Positions 31,285 through 42,074 of a DNA stretch of 63,499 bases are shown one piece after another; positions within the stretch are counted from its first letter, which is position 1, and each line of letters opens with the position of its first letter. A program made the translations under genes and the position numbers. Source of the stretch: Huaxiibacter chinensis (GTDB lineage: Bacteria; Pseudomonadota; Gammaproteobacteria; Enterobacterales; Enterobacteriaceae); NCBI RefSeq assembly GCF_022171985.1, contig NZ_JAJVHF010000011.1:1-63499 (forward strand). Reading direction: 5' to 3'. The notes below the pieces were generated by a model. It did no database searches and had not been told where the DNA came from. It saw only the letters and a program-made list of their open reading frames with translations.

Positions 31285-32616
31285 ATGTCTGAAATGACCC
31301 CACGCGAAATTGTCAGCGAGCTGAACAATCACATTATCGGCCAGGACAACGCGAAGCGTTCCGTGGCAATCGCCCTGCGTAACCGCTGGCGTCGTATGCA
31401 GCTTGATGAAGAGCTGCGCCACGAAGTCACGCCTAAAAACATTCTGATGATCGGCCCAACGGGCGTCGGTAAAACCGAAATTGCCCGTCGCCTGGCGAAG
31501 CTGGCAAACGCGCCGTTCATCAAAGTCGAAGCGACGAAATTCACCGAAGTGGGTTATGTCGGTAAAGAGGTGGATTCCATTATCCGCGACCTCACCGATT
31601 CCGCGATTAAAATGGTGCGCGTTCAGGCTATCGAAAAAAATCGCTACCGCGCGGAAGAGATGGCGGAAGAGCGTATTCTCGACGTGCTGATCCCACCGGC
31701 GAAAAATAACTGGGGCCAGGCTGAACAGCCTCAGGAACCCTCGGCAGCGCGTCAGTCCTTCCGTAAGAAATTGCGTGAAGGACAGTTAGACGACAAAGAG
31801 ATTGAGATCGATCTGGCTGCTGCGCCGATGGGCGTCGAAATTATGGCACCTCCGGGTATGGAAGAGATGACCAGCCAGCTGCAGTCCATGTTCCAGAACC
31901 TGGGCGGCCAGAAACAAAAATCGCGTAAGCTGAAAATCAAAGACGCGATGAAGCTGCTGATTGAAGAAGAAGCGGCAAAACTGGTTAACCCTGAAGAGCT
32001 GAAGCAGGACGCTATCGACGCGGTTGAGCAGCACGGCATCGTCTTCATCGATGAAATCGATAAAATCTGTAAGCGTGGCGAATCGTCCGGCCCGGATGTC
32101 TCCCGTGAAGGCGTTCAGCGTGACCTGCTGCCGCTGGTCGAAGGTTGCACCGTCTCGACCAAGCATGGCATGGTTAAAACTGACCACATCCTGTTTATCG
32201 CCTCTGGCGCATTCCAGGTGGCGAAGCCTTCCGATTTGATTCCGGAACTGCAGGGTCGTCTGCCTATCCGCGTTGAGCTGCAGGCGCTGACTACCGAAGA
32301 TTTCGAGCGCATTCTGACCGAGCCAAACGCGTCTGTCACCGTACAGTATAAAGCGCTGATGGCGACCGAAGGCGTGAACATTGAGTTCACCGAAGACGGC
32401 ATCAAGCGTATCGCCCAGGCCGCCTGGCAGGTGAACGAAACCACCGAAAACATCGGTGCACGTCGTTTGCATACCGTGCTTGAACGCCTGATGGAAGATA
32501 TCTCTTATGATGCCAGCGACCTTGGCGGTCAAAGCATTACCATTGACGCAGATTATGTGAGCAAACATCTGGATGCGTTAGTGGCAGATGAAGATCTGAG
32601 CCGTTTTATCTTATAA
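31285..32616 (+). CDS. hslU: ATPase and unfoldase subunit of the HslVU protease
   Basis: HslU (ClpY) is a hexameric AAA+ unfoldase that feeds HslV. It has 443 residues, as in E. coli. Walker A is GPTGVGKT at residues 57-64, and Walker B is IVFIDEIDK near 252. The inserted I domain lies between them (about 110-245), and the sensor-2 arginine is in [10 protein letters not shown]. The C terminus ends SRFIL, the tail that inserts into HslV. It is second in the heat-shock operon. Confidence 0.98.
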   Translation: MSEMTPREIVSELNNHIIGQDNAKRSVAIALRNRWRRMQLDEELRHEVTPKNILMIGPTGVGKTEIARRLAKLANAPFIKVEATKFTEVGYVGKEVDSIIRDLTDSAIKMVRVQAIEKNRYRAEEMAEERILDVLIPPAKNNWGQAEQPQEPSAARQSFRKKLREGQLDDKEIEIDLAAAPMGVEIMAPPGMEEMTSQLQSMFQNLGGQKQKSRKLKIKDAMKLLIEEEAAKLVNPEELKQDAIDAVEQHGIVFIDEIDKICKRGESSGPDVSREGVQRDLLPLVEGCTVSTKHGMVKTDHILFIASGAFQVAKPSDLIPELQGRLPIRVELQALTTEDFERILTEPNASVTVQYKALMATEGVNIEFTEDGIKRIAQAAWQVNETTENIGARRLHTVLERLMEDISYDASDLGGQSITIDADYVSKHLDALVADEDLSRFIL

Positions 32617-32684
32617 TCGCGGTTACTGCATTTTCATCACTGTTGATGGGGGCTAATGCCCCCATTTTTATTGGCTAAATACTT

Positions 32685-33605
32685 ATGACTGATATCAGCC
32701 GTACTCAGGCGTGGCTCGAAAGTCTCCGCCCTAAAACACTTCCTCTGGCTTTTGCCGCGATTGTCGTCGGTACGGCTCTCGCCTGGTGGCAAGGACATTT
32801 CGATCCGCTGGTGGCCGGTCTGGCACTGAGCACCGCAGGGCTGCTGCAAATCCTCTCCAATCTCGCCAATGATTATGGCGACGCGGTGAAAGGCAGTGAC
32901 AAGCCCGACCGCATTGGGCCGCTACGCGGCATGCAAAAAGGGGCGATCACCCAGGCGCAGATGAAGCGTGCGCTAATGATCACCGTGGTGTTAATTTGTC
33001 TTTCCGGGCTGGCGCTGGTGTCGGTTGCCTGTAAAACGCCTGCTGATTTCATTGGTTTTACGGTGCTTGGGCTACTGGCTATTATCGCTGCCATTACTTA
33101 CACCGTCGGAACGCGCCCCTATGGTTACATTGGCCTGGGTGATATTTCCGTGCTGGTCTTTTTCGGCTGGCTGAGCGTGATGGGCAGTGGGTATTTACAG
33201 ATGCACACCCTGATCCCTGCTTTCCTTCTGCCCGCCACGGCCTGCGGCCTGCTGGCCACGGCCGTACTGAATATCAATAACCTGCGCGATATCGACAGCG
33301 ACCGTGAAAACGGTAAAAACACGCTGGCGGTACGTCTCGGGCCGGTGAACGCGCGCCGTTACCATGCCTGCCTGCTAACAGGTGCTCTGGTTTGTCTGGC
33401 GCTGTTTAACCTGATGTCATTGCAAAGCCTGTGGGGCTGGCTGTTTGTACTTGCCGCACCGCTGCTGGTCAAACAGGCACGTTTCGTGATGCGCGAACTG
33501 AGCCCCGCGGTGATGCCGCCCATGCTCGAACGCACGGTAAAAGGCGCGCTGTTGGTTAACCTGTTGTTCGTCATCGGGATTGTCTTAAGCCAGACGCTGC
33601 GTTAA
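32685..33605 (+). CDS. menA: 1,4-Dihydroxy-2-naphthoate octaprenyltransferase
   Basis: MenA attaches an octaprenyl chain to 1,4-dihydroxy-2-naphthoate, giving demethylmenaquinone for anaerobic respiration. It has 306 residues and about eight or nine membrane segments. The two Asp-rich metal-diphosphate motifs are NDYGDAVKGSDKPD near residue 65 and NNLRDIDSDRENGK near 190. A hairpin-free 68-bp gap separates it from hslU, so it may have its own promoter, as reported for E. coli. Confidence 0.97.
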   Translation: MTDISRTQAWLESLRPKTLPLAFAAIVVGTALAWWQGHFDPLVAGLALSTAGLLQILSNLANDYGDAVKGSDKPDRIGPLRGMQKGAITQAQMKRALMITVVLICLSGLALVSVACKTPADFIGFTVLGLLAIIAAITYTVGTRPYGYIGLGDISVLVFFGWLSVMGSGYLQMHTLIPAFLLPATACGLLATAVLNINNLRDIDSDRENGKNTLAVRLGPVNARRYHACLLTGALVCLALFNLMSLQSLWGWLFVLAAPLLVKQARFVMRELSPAVMPPMLERTVKGALLVNLLFVIGIVLSQTLR

Positions 33606-33697
33606 CTGACAAATATCAATTAACAATTGATGATTTTGCCAACAACGCGGTTCGCACGATATACTGAACACATTCGCAGCAACTGAGCGGTAACCCT

Positions 33698-34183
33698 ATG
33701 AAATACGATACCTCCGAGCTTTGTGACATCTACCAGGAAGATGTCAACGTCGTCGAACCCCTGTTCTCCAACTTTGGAGGACGCTCATCGTTTGGCGGAC
33801 AAATCATCACGGTGAAATGTTTCGAGGATAACGGGTTGCTGTACGATCTGCTCGAAGAGAACGGCCGTGGCCGCATTCTGCTGGTGGATGGCGGCGGTTC
33901 AGTTCGCCGGGCGTTAATCGATGCCGATCTGGCCCGCCTTGCCACCCAAAACGAGTGGGAAGGGATGGTAGTATATGGCGCAGTGCGTCAGGTCGACGAT
34001 CTGGAAGAGCTGGATATCGGCATTCAGGCGATTGCCGCCATTCCGGTGGGTGCCGCGGGTGATGGCATCGGTGAAAGCGACGTTCGCGTGAATTTCGGCG
34101 GCGTGACATTCTTTTCTGGCGACCATCTCTACGCAGATAATACCGGTATCATCCTTTCTGAAGATCCGCTGGATATTGAATAA
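33698..34183 (+). CDS. rraA: Ribonuclease E activity regulator RraA
   Basis: RraA binds RNase E and lowers its activity, which changes the stability of many mRNAs. It has 161 residues, as in E. coli, and the ring-forming MenG-like fold ([19 protein letters not shown] near residue 28; [17 protein letters not shown] near 65). It was once annotated as MenG because of its position after menA. A strong terminator follows 17 bases after the stop. A 17-bp palindrome (33615-33631) lies in the menA-rraA spacer. Confidence 0.97.
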   Translation: MKYDTSELCDIYQEDVNVVEPLFSNFGGRSSFGGQIITVKCFEDNGLLYDLLEENGRGRILLVDGGGSVRRALIDADLARLATQNEWEGMVVYGAVRQVDDLEELDIGIQAIAAIPVGAAGDGIGESDVRVNFGGVTFFSGDHLYADNTGIILSEDPLDIE

Positions 34184-34199
34184 ACGCATACTGTAATAT

Positions 34200-34222
34200 A
34201 AAGGGGGCTGTGCCCCTTTTAT
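34200..34222 (+). terminator. rraA terminator
   Basis: AAGGGG-gctgtg-CCCCTT with a preceding A run and following T-rich stretch. It ends only about 10 bases before the Shine-Dalgarno of the next ORF. Confidence 0.85.
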
Positions 34223-34239
34223 ATTTCACAAGGATGTTT

Positions 34240-34926
34240 ATGCGTGATTCCACACTTACCTGGTTCTCATGGGGCTTGACGCTATTCCTGGCGTTTATTA
34301 GTCTCGGCTCGTTATTTATGTCCCATATCGTTATTATTGGGATATTCGCCTGGGTTATAATATTTTTAGTTTTAATTATAATTTCAGGAATTATTTATTT
34401 AATCCATAAAAATACACATATCCGACTGGTCTGGCTTATTTGCGCATCGCTGGCCTTCCTCACGCTTTACAGCGTTCGCTCATATTACAAGGTGTTCAGC
34501 CCCTGGCGCTATACCTTTAGCAATGTGCCCCTCTCGGTTGAACTGCCTGACAAACTGTGGCAAACGAAAGAGAAAGTTGCTGTGCGCACGGGAGAAGAAA
34601 ATCAGTTTGCCGTCGTGGGGGCTACAGCGCTTGAGCAAGGGATATTTGATGAGATGTCCTATGAAGAATTTATCACTCAGGTTATGGAAGCGACGTCCGG
34701 AATTGAAACCCCACCGAATTTCCAACTGGAAAGCTGTTTTAACGCGCAGTTTAAATGTCATTATATAAAGATCGAGGATGTAAAAAACAGTAGCGGAACG
34801 GGGTATTTTGCCTTTCTCAACGATGACAAAAAAACGTATTTATTTTCCGTTATCGTGGGCCCGAAATTTCTGGCAAAGAATCGCGACTTTCCTTTACAGG
34901 TTATTTCGTCTGTTAAGCAGGAATAA
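34240..34926 (+). CDS. Unrecognised inner-membrane protein with a soluble C-terminal domain
   Basis: I do not recognise this 228-residue protein. The ATG at 34240 has AAGGATG about 6 bases upstream and is preferred over in-frame ATGs at 34210 and 34234. Three hydrophobic helices lie at about residues 7-27, 30-55 and 62-79. A polar domain of about 145 residues follows (VPLSVELPDKLWQ, EEFITQVMEATSG, a cysteine pair in ESCFNAQFKCHY). The two cysteines, six residues apart, could form a disulfide if the domain is periplasmic. A/T content is higher than in its neighbours. It is absent between rraA and zapB in E. coli. No promoter room exists after the rraA terminator. Confidence 0.8.
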   Translation: MRDSTLTWFSWGLTLFLAFISLGSLFMSHIVIIGIFAWVIIFLVLIIISGIIYLIHKNTHIRLVWLICASLAFLTLYSVRSYYKVFSPWRYTFSNVPLSVELPDKLWQTKEKVAVRTGEENQFAVVGATALEQGIFDEMSYEEFITQVMEATSGIETPPNFQLESCFNAQFKCHYIKIEDVKNSSGTGYFAFLNDDKKTYLFSVIVGPKFLAKNRDFPLQVISSVKQE

Positions 34927-34950
34927 ACGCGACCGTAACCCAGTAATAAT

Positions 34951-34983
34951 AAAAAAAGCCATCATGATAATGATGGCTTTTTT
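34951..34983. terminator. Bidirectional terminator between the unknown gene and zapB
   Basis: AAAGCCATCA-tgataa-TGATGGCTTT is flanked by an A run on the left and a T run on the right, so it can stop the unknown gene and the convergent zapB. Confidence 0.92.
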
Positions 34984-35011
34984 CCACTCTGGCGCACAGG
35001 GCGAAGGGGTG

Positions 35012-35251
35012 TTACACCTCTTCCATACGTCCCAGCAGCGCCTGCAGACGATCCTGCCAGCCGTTCTGCTGTTCACGCAGCTGGTTGTTTTCGCGCTCAA
35101 GCTCTTCACGACCGTGCTGAGCATTCTGCACTTCCTGCGACAGAGAATTGTTCTTTTCTTTCAGCTCTTCGATTTCCATCTGCAGCAACGTGATGGTGTC
35201 GATCGCCTGCTGTACTTTCGATTCCAGTTTCTCAAACACTTCTAATGACAT
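35012..35251 (-). CDS. zapB: Septal ring assembly factor ZapB
   Basis: ZapB is a short coiled-coil protein that joins the Z ring through ZapA and helps assemble the divisome. The start at [10 protein letters not shown] gives 79 residues; AGAGGT lies 6 bases upstream. An ATG two codons earlier touches the Shine-Dalgarno, so it is less likely. Almost all of the protein is heptad-rich ([19 protein letters not shown], then [17 protein letters not shown]), and the end is LLGRMEEV. It is divergent from glpF. Confidence 0.96.
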   Translation of the reverse strand: MSLEVFEKLESKVQQAIDTITLLQMEIEELKEKNNSLSQEVQNAQHGREELERENNQLREQQNGWQDRLQALLGRMEEV

Positions 35252-35649
35252 GACCATACCTCTTCTGAATTGCAAGGCGACGCTTGGACGTAAACGCGCA
35301 CAACATATATGCCGATTGTATGAAGCCCCGCCTTCCCTGTCCAGCGGCACGCCGCGTAGATTGCGGTTAGCAACACTTTTCGGCCTGGTCCTGGTGATTT
35401 CGGCACATATACCACTAAATTGTTACTACTTTCGTTAATGAAATGATTCAGCTCACGTTTCTCGAATGCGGTACAAATGCGCTTTACAGCGCGAAAACGC
35501 TCATTTTATTGACGCAGCACACACATTTTGATTTCGATATTTCTCGTTTTTGCTCGTTAACGATAAATTAACACAGTGTCTACAGGACATCGTGGCTGTC
35601 ACGGGCTTCCACGCTAACAACAAACATTCATTATTTCAGGATTCCGATT
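35252..35649. promoter_or_regulatory. zapB-glpF divergent control region with GlpR operators
   Basis: This 398-bp region carries no gene. Two adjacent GlpR-type operators occupy about 35529-35568: TTTCGATATTTCTCGTTTT and TGCTCGTTAACGATAAA, the same arrangement as E. coli glpFKX. A glycerol-3-phosphate-responsive repressor should act here. CRP sites are expected from E. coli, but I could not fix their positions. Confidence 0.8.
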
Positions 35650-36495
35650 ATGAGTCAGACATCAACCTTAAAAGGCCAGTGCATTGCCGAGTTCCTGGGT
35701 ACCGGGTTGTTGATTTTCTTCGGGGTGGGCTGTGTGGCCGCACTGAAAGTCGCGGGTGCCTCTTTCGGGCAGTGGGAAATCAGTATCATCTGGGGTCTGG
35801 GCGTGGCGATGGCCATCTACCTGACCGCGGGGGTTTCCGGTGCACATCTTAACCCGGCGGTCACCATCGCGCTGTGGCTCTTCGCCTGCTTTGACAAACG
35901 TAAGGTCGTTCCTTTTATTCTTTCACAGTTTGCCGGCGCGTTTTGCGCTGCGGCGTTAGTTTACGGGCTTTATTACAACCTTTTCATCGACTTCGAACAG
36001 ACGCATCATATGGTTCGCGGCAGCGTCGAAAGTCTTGATCTCGCGGGTATTTTCTCTACCTATCCTAACCCGCATATCAATTTTGTGCAGGCCTTCGCAG
36101 TTGAAATGGTGATTACCGCTATTCTGATGGGCGTCATTATGGCTCTGGGCGATGATGGTAACGGTATTCCACGCGGGCCTTTAGCGCCGCTGCTGATAGG
36201 CTTACTGATTGCGGTCATTGGCGCATCCATGGGTCCACTGACCGGTTTTGCGATGAACCCGGCACGTGACCTTGGCCCAAAAACGTTCGCCTTCTTCGCA
36301 GGCTGGGGCGACGTCGCCTTTACCGGTGGCAAAGATATCCCTTACTTCCTGGTGCCGCTGTTCGGCCCGATTGTTGGGGCTGCGCTGGGCGCCTTTGGCT
36401 ATCGTAAATTAATTGGTCGCCACTTACCGTGCGACACCTGTGTGGTAGACGAGAAGGAAACCGCTTCTCCCGCACAACAAAAAGCTTCGCTGTAA
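35650..36495 (+). CDS. glpF: Glycerol uptake facilitator (aquaglyceroporin)
   Basis: GlpF lets glycerol and other small polyols diffuse through the inner membrane. It has 281 residues, as in E. coli, and six membrane helices plus two half-helices. The two NPA boxes are in GAHLNPAVT near residue 68 and FAMNPARDL near 203. The selectivity arginine follows the second box. It is first in glpFKX, 21 bp before glpK, under GlpR control. Confidence 0.98.
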   Translation: MSQTSTLKGQCIAEFLGTGLLIFFGVGCVAALKVAGASFGQWEISIIWGLGVAMAIYLTAGVSGAHLNPAVTIALWLFACFDKRKVVPFILSQFAGAFCAAALVYGLYYNLFIDFEQTHHMVRGSVESLDLAGIFSTYPNPHINFVQAFAVEMVITAILMGVIMALGDDGNGIPRGPLAPLLIGLLIAVIGASMGPLTGFAMNPARDLGPKTFAFFAGWGDVAFTGGKDIPYFLVPLFGPIVGAALGAFGYRKLIGRHLPCDTCVVDEKETASPAQQKASL

Positions 36496-38025
<1,530 letters not shown>

Positions 38026-38039
38026 TTTTGCCGTTACCC

Positions 38040-38066
38040 CAGCCCTCTCTCCCCGGAGAGAGGGCT
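38040..38066. terminator. REP-like hairpin between glpK and glpX
   Basis: AGCCCTCTCT-ccccgg-AGAGAGGGCT forms a perfect 10-bp stem 15 bases after the glpK stop. It is a member of the GAGAGGG palindrome family without its tail. Without a T run it is more likely an attenuating or mRNA-protecting element inside glpFKX than a full terminator. Confidence 0.65.
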
Positions 38067-38132
38067 AAAACCGCCCCCCTCCCCACTCTGTGATAAACTT
38101 CGTGCAATTCCTTTTGACTGCACGAGTATCCA

Positions 38133-39143
38133 ATGAGACGTGAACTTGCTATCGAATTTTCCCGCGTAACCGAAGCCGCCGCCCTGGCTGGCTATAAATG
38201 GTTAGGTCGTGGCGATAAGAATACCGCCGACGGCGCGGCCGTCCATGCTATGCGTATTATGCTCAATCTGGTCAACATCGATGGCACCATCGTCATCGGC
38301 GAAGGCGAGATCGACGAAGCCCCGATGCTTTACATCGGTGAAAAGGTCGGTACCGGTAACGGCGACGCGGTGGATATTGCCGTCGATCCCATTGAGGGGA
38401 CCCGCATGACCGCGATGGGTCAGGCTAACGCGCTGGCGGTGCTCGCCGTCGGTGATAAAGGCTGTTTTCTTAACGCGCCCGACATGTACATGGAAAAACT
38501 GGTCGTTGGCCCCGGCGCAAAAGGAGCGATCGACCTTAACCTGCCGCTGGAAGAGAACCTGCGCAATGTCGCTGCCGCATTAGGCAAGCCGCTTAGCGAA
38601 CTCACCGTCACCATTCTGGCGAAACCGCGTCATGACGCCACCATCGCCCAAATGCAACAGCTCGGCGTGCGCGTGTTCGCCATTCCCGATGGCGACGTCG
38701 CGGCCTCCATTCTCACCTGCATGCCGGACAGCGAAGTGGATGTGCTGTATGGCATCGGCGGGGCGCCAGAGGGCGTGGTTTCCGCAGCCGTCATCCGTGC
38801 GCTGGATGGTGATATGCAGGGCCGTTTACTGGCGCGTCATGATGTTAAGGGCGACACTGAAGAGAACCGCCGCATCGGTGAAGACGAGCTGGCACGTTGT
38901 AAAGAGATGGGCATTAGAGCCAATAAAGTCCTGCCTCTGGATGAGATGGCGCGTAGCGACAACGTCATTTTCGCCGCCACCGGAATCACCAAAGGCGATC
39001 TGCTGGATGGGATCACCCGTAAAGGCAACATAGCGACCACCGAAACGCTGCTGATTCGCGGTAAATCGCGCACCATCCGACGTATCCAGTCCATCCATTA
39101 TCTGGATCGTAAAGACCCGAATGTTCAGACTCACATCCTGTAA
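38133..39143 (+). CDS. glpX: Class II fructose-1,6-bisphosphatase
   Basis: GlpX hydrolyses fructose 1,6-bisphosphate in gluconeogenesis, complementing Fbp, and is useful when growing on glycerol. It has 336 residues, as in E. coli. Metal-binding motifs are GEGEIDEAPMLYIGE near residue 57 and VDPIEGTRMTAMG near 85 (the DPxxGT signature shared with inositol monophosphatases); GIGGAPEGV near 208 is also conserved. It is third in the glp operon. Confidence 0.97.
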   Translation: MRRELAIEFSRVTEAAALAGYKWLGRGDKNTADGAAVHAMRIMLNLVNIDGTIVIGEGEIDEAPMLYIGEKVGTGNGDAVDIAVDPIEGTRMTAMGQANALAVLAVGDKGCFLNAPDMYMEKLVVGPGAKGAIDLNLPLEENLRNVAAALGKPLSELTVTILAKPRHDATIAQMQQLGVRVFAIPDGDVAASILTCMPDSEVDVLYGIGGAPEGVVSAAVIRALDGDMQGRLLARHDVKGDTEENRRIGEDELARCKEMGIRANKVLPLDEMARSDNVIFAATGITKGDLLDGITRKGNIATTETLLIRGKSRTIRRIQSIHYLDRKDPNVQTHIL

Positions 39144-39240
39144 GGTGATTTGATCAATAGAGCTTTCCGGCCCCGCTGGGCTGGAAATCTCGCCAGCAAG
39201 AACGGAAGATAGAAGCAGAAATTCAGCACAGGAGACCGTC

Positions 39241-39987
39241 ATGGCAGACTGGGTAACAGGTAAAGTCAAAAAGGTAACGTTCTGGACCGATGCGCTCTTC
39301 AGCATCACCGTCCACGCCCCTATTCAGCCCTTCACGGCAGGACAGTTTGCCAAACTGGGGCTGGAGATTGACGGCGAACGCGTGCAGCGTGCGTACTCCT
39401 ACGTCAATGCCCCCGATAATCCCGATCTCGAGTTTTATCTGGTCACCGTGCCTGATGGAAAGCTCAGCCCGCGCCTGGCGGCGTTGCAGCCAGAGGATGA
39501 AATTCAGATTGTCAGCGAGGCCGCAGGCTTCTTTGTGCTGGATGAAATCCCCGATTGCGACACGCTCTGGATGCTGGCAACCGGTACGGCGATTGGCCCT
39601 TATCTCTCTATTTTGCAGTATGGCCACGATCTGGACCGCTTTAAAAAAATCGTGCTGGTGCATGCCGCACGCTATGCCGCCGATCTCAGCTACCTGCCGC
39701 TGATGCAGGCGCTGGAAAAACGCTACGAAGGGAAGCTCACCATTCAGACCGTTGTCAGTCGTGAAACGGTGGAAGGATCGCTGACCGGACGCGTTCCGGC
39801 GCTCATTGAAAACGGCGAACTGGAAGGGGCCGTCGGTCTGCTCATGAACGCCGAAACCAGCCATGTCATGCTGTGCGGAAATCCGCAGATGGTGCGGGAT
39901 ACCCAGCAGTTGCTGAAGGAGACCCGGCAGATGACCAAACATTTACGCCGTCGACCGGGCCACATGACTGCGGAACATTACTGGTAA
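39241..39987 (+). CDS. fpr: Ferredoxin/flavodoxin NADP+ reductase
   Basis: Fpr transfers electrons from NADPH to flavodoxin or ferredoxin, serving radical-SAM and other reductive enzymes, and belongs to the SoxRS regulon in E. coli. It has 248 residues, as in E. coli. FAD contacts are in RAYSYVNAP near residue 51, and the NADP site is ATGTAIGPYLSIL near 114. The C terminus ends AEHYW with the aromatic that stacks on FAD. Its stop codon abuts the stop of the convergent yiiR without a gap. Confidence 0.97.
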   Translation: MADWVTGKVKKVTFWTDALFSITVHAPIQPFTAGQFAKLGLEIDGERVQRAYSYVNAPDNPDLEFYLVTVPDGKLSPRLAALQPEDEIQIVSEAAGFFVLDEIPDCDTLWMLATGTAIGPYLSILQYGHDLDRFKKIVLVHAARYAADLSYLPLMQALEKRYEGKLTIQTVVSRETVEGSLTGRVPALIENGELEGAVGLLMNAETSHVMLCGNPQMVRDTQQLLKETRQMTKHLRRRPGHMTAEHYW

Positions 39988-40407
39988 TTAACTGTACTTT
40001 ACGTCCTGCGTCTCTTTGCCATATTTGTTCTCGCCTGGGGTGCCCACAAAGGCACCCAGATCGATCATCATCATCACAAATATCAGCGTCGGGACAAAGC
40101 GGCCCACCAGCCACGGCAGTACGGAGGGCAGCATTGACCAGTTTCCGGCCAGCAGCATCCACGAAAGTATAAACAGCAGCGCCCATAATCCGGAACGTCC
40201 ACGGTCGTGCAGACGCTTAACGATCACCGAGGCCGTCGGCCAAAGCAGGCAAACCAGCGCAAATGCCGCCATTTGCGAGCTGAGCAGCGCAGTATCCGCC
40301 AGACTAAAAAGCAAAAGCATGCCGGCAATCCACGCCGCCATCCAAATCCAGAAATCGCGACGTCCAATACGCCCTTTGAATGAAAACAACCACTGCTGTA
40401 TCGTCAT
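39988..40407 (-). CDS. yiiR: DUF805 family membrane protein
   Basis: This 139-residue protein starts MTIQQWLFSFKGRIGRRDFW, the typical N terminus of DUF805 proteins, and has four hydrophobic segments with the conserved VKRLHDRGRSGLWAL between the second and third. Position after fpr matches E. coli yiiR. The function is unknown. The stop codon is directly adjacent to the fpr stop, leaving no room for a terminator between the converging genes. Confidence 0.92.
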   Translation of the reverse strand: MTIQQWLFSFKGRIGRRDFWIWMAAWIAGMLLLFSLADTALLSSQMAAFALVCLLWPTASVIVKRLHDRGRSGLWALLFILSWMLLAGNWSMLPSVLPWLVGRFVPTLIFVMMMIDLGAFVGTPGENKYGKETQDVKYS

Positions 40408-40519
40408 GTCAGGTTCCTGATTATCCTTTGCCGCCTAGTTTACCCTGGTGTTGGGACTTTTTGACAAGCCAGGCAGATATCGATTTAATTGTGAACAGCC
40501 ACAACCAGGGACATATTTG

Positions 40520-41116
40520 ATGAAAAAACGGGCCGACTCTTTTTTACTGTGTATCACCTTGCTGAGCGCCAGCTTTTTTCTGCATGCTAATGAACCTGCC
40601 AAACCGGCTACCGCACCGTATCTCGCTGCGGGTGCGCCCTCTTTTGATCAGTCGATCAGCCAGTTTCGCGAGAGCTTCAATCACGATAATCCCCGGCTGC
40701 CTTTGGGTGAATTCCGCGCCATTGACGCCGCGCGCGATACCCCTTCTCTGACGCGAGCCGCCAGTAAAATTAACGAAAATTTGTATGCGTCAACGGCGCT
40801 TGAACGCGGCACGTTAAAAATCAAAAGCATGCAAATCACCTGGCTGCCTATTCAGGGGCCAGATCAGAAAGCAGCCAAAGCAAAAGCGCTGGAGTACATG
40901 AGCGCGATTTTGCAGGCATTTACCCCTGCGTTCACCAAAGCGCAGAGCCAGCAAAAGCTGCAAAAGTTGCTCGTCGCCGGTAAAAACAAAGGTTATTACG
41001 CCGAAACGGAAGGTGCCGTGCGCTATGTGGTTGCAGATAACGGCGAAAAGGGACTGACCTTCGCCGTTGAACCGATTAAGCTGGCACTATCTGACACACT
41101 CGGAGGGGCGAATTAA
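40520..41116 (+). CDS. yiiQ: DUF1454 family exported protein
   Basis: The ATG at 40520, with AGGGA upstream, gives 198 residues with a signal peptide of about 23 residues ending SFFLHA. The mature part matches E. coli YiiQ: SFDQSISQFRESFN, RAASKINENLYASTALERGTLK and YYAETEGAVRYVVADNGEKG. It is a probable periplasmic protein of unknown function. Its neighbour tpiA has its own leader, so co-transcription is not required. Confidence 0.93.
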   Translation: MKKRADSFLLCITLLSASFFLHANEPAKPATAPYLAAGAPSFDQSISQFRESFNHDNPRLPLGEFRAIDAARDTPSLTRAASKINENLYASTALERGTLKIKSMQITWLPIQGPDQKAAKAKALEYMSAILQAFTPAFTKAQSQQKLQKLLVAGKNKGYYAETEGAVRYVVADNGEKGLTFAVEPIKLALSDTLGGAN

Positions 41117-41227
41117 TGACAAAAAGCAAAGCCTTTCAGGGGAAAATCTCTATACTGATTCACAGACCATGCTGCCCTTCAGGGCGGCCATAATCCTTAA
41201 TTCGCTCTAGAAGCGTGGAGAATTAAA

Positions 41228-41992
41228 ATGCGACATCCTTTAGTGATGGGTAACTGGAAACTGAACGGCAGCCGCCACATGGTAAATGAGTTGGTTGCGA
41301 ACCTGCGCAAAGAGCTGGCTGGCGTGACGGGCTGTGCTGTTGCAATCGCTCCGCCGGACATGTACCTGGACCTGGCTAAACACGCCGCTGACGGCAGCCA
41401 TATCATCCTTGGCGCACAGAACGTAGACGTTAACCTGTCTGGCGCATTCACCGGCGAAACCTCCGCTGAAATGCTGAAAGATATCGGCGCAAAATACATC
41501 ATCATCGGCCACTCTGAGCGTCGTACTTACCACAAAGAATCCGACGAATTCATCGCGAAAAAATTCGCCGTGCTGAAAGAGCAAGGCCTGGTGCCGGTTC
41601 TGTGCATTGGTGAAACCGAAGCAGAAAACGAAGCGGGCAAAACGGAAGAAGTGTGTGCACGTCAGCTCGACGCCGTGCTGAACAGCCAGGGCGCAGCAGC
41701 GTTCGAAGGCGCGGTCATCGCCTACGAACCAGTATGGGCTATCGGTACCGGCAAATCAGCGACCCCAGCTCAGGCACAGGCCGTTCACAAATTCATCCGC
41801 GATCACATTGCTAAAGCTGATGCGAAGGTCGCTGAACAAGTGATCATCCAGTACGGCGGTTCCGTTAACGCTTCCAACGCTGCTGAGCTGTTCACCCAGC
41901 CAGACATCGATGGCGCGCTGGTTGGCGGTGCTTCCCTGAAAGCAGACGCTTTCGCGGTTATCGTTAAAGCGGCAGAAGCAGCAAAAGCGTAA
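41228..41992 (+). CDS. tpiA: Triosephosphate isomerase
   Basis: TpiA interconverts dihydroxyacetone phosphate and glyceraldehyde 3-phosphate in glycolysis. It has 254 residues, close to 255 in E. coli. The catalytic lysine is in GNWKLNG (near residue 11), the histidine in IIGHSERR (near 95), and the glutamate in [11 protein letters not shown] (near 167); the phosphate loop is YGGSVN. Codon use is strongly biased, as expected of a highly expressed gene. A terminator follows. Confidence 0.99.
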   Translation: MRHPLVMGNWKLNGSRHMVNELVANLRKELAGVTGCAVAIAPPDMYLDLAKHAADGSHIILGAQNVDVNLSGAFTGETSAEMLKDIGAKYIIIGHSERRTYHKESDEFIAKKFAVLKEQGLVPVLCIGETEAENEAGKTEEVCARQLDAVLNSQGAAAFEGAVIAYEPVWAIGTGKSATPAQAQAVHKFIRDHIAKADAKVAEQVIIQYGGSVNASNAAELFTQPDIDGALVGGASLKADAFAVIVKAAEAAKA

Positions 41993-42041
41993 TGCTTAAC
42001 GGCGGGTGGCGAACAGCACGCCCGCCCTGCTCATTCTGCAG

Positions 42042-42074
42042 GCCCGGTCAGCGCTCGCGCCACCGGGCTTTTTT
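42042..42074 (+). terminator. tpiA terminator
   Basis: GCCCGGT (42042-42048) pairs with ACCGGGC (42062-42068) and is followed by six Ts. The T run touches the stop codon of the convergent transporter gene. Confidence 0.88.

Noticed and set aside
31786..32568. 260-codon open frame antisense to hslU
   Set aside because: Shadow of a conserved gene, no family similarity seen and no promoter or ribosome site.
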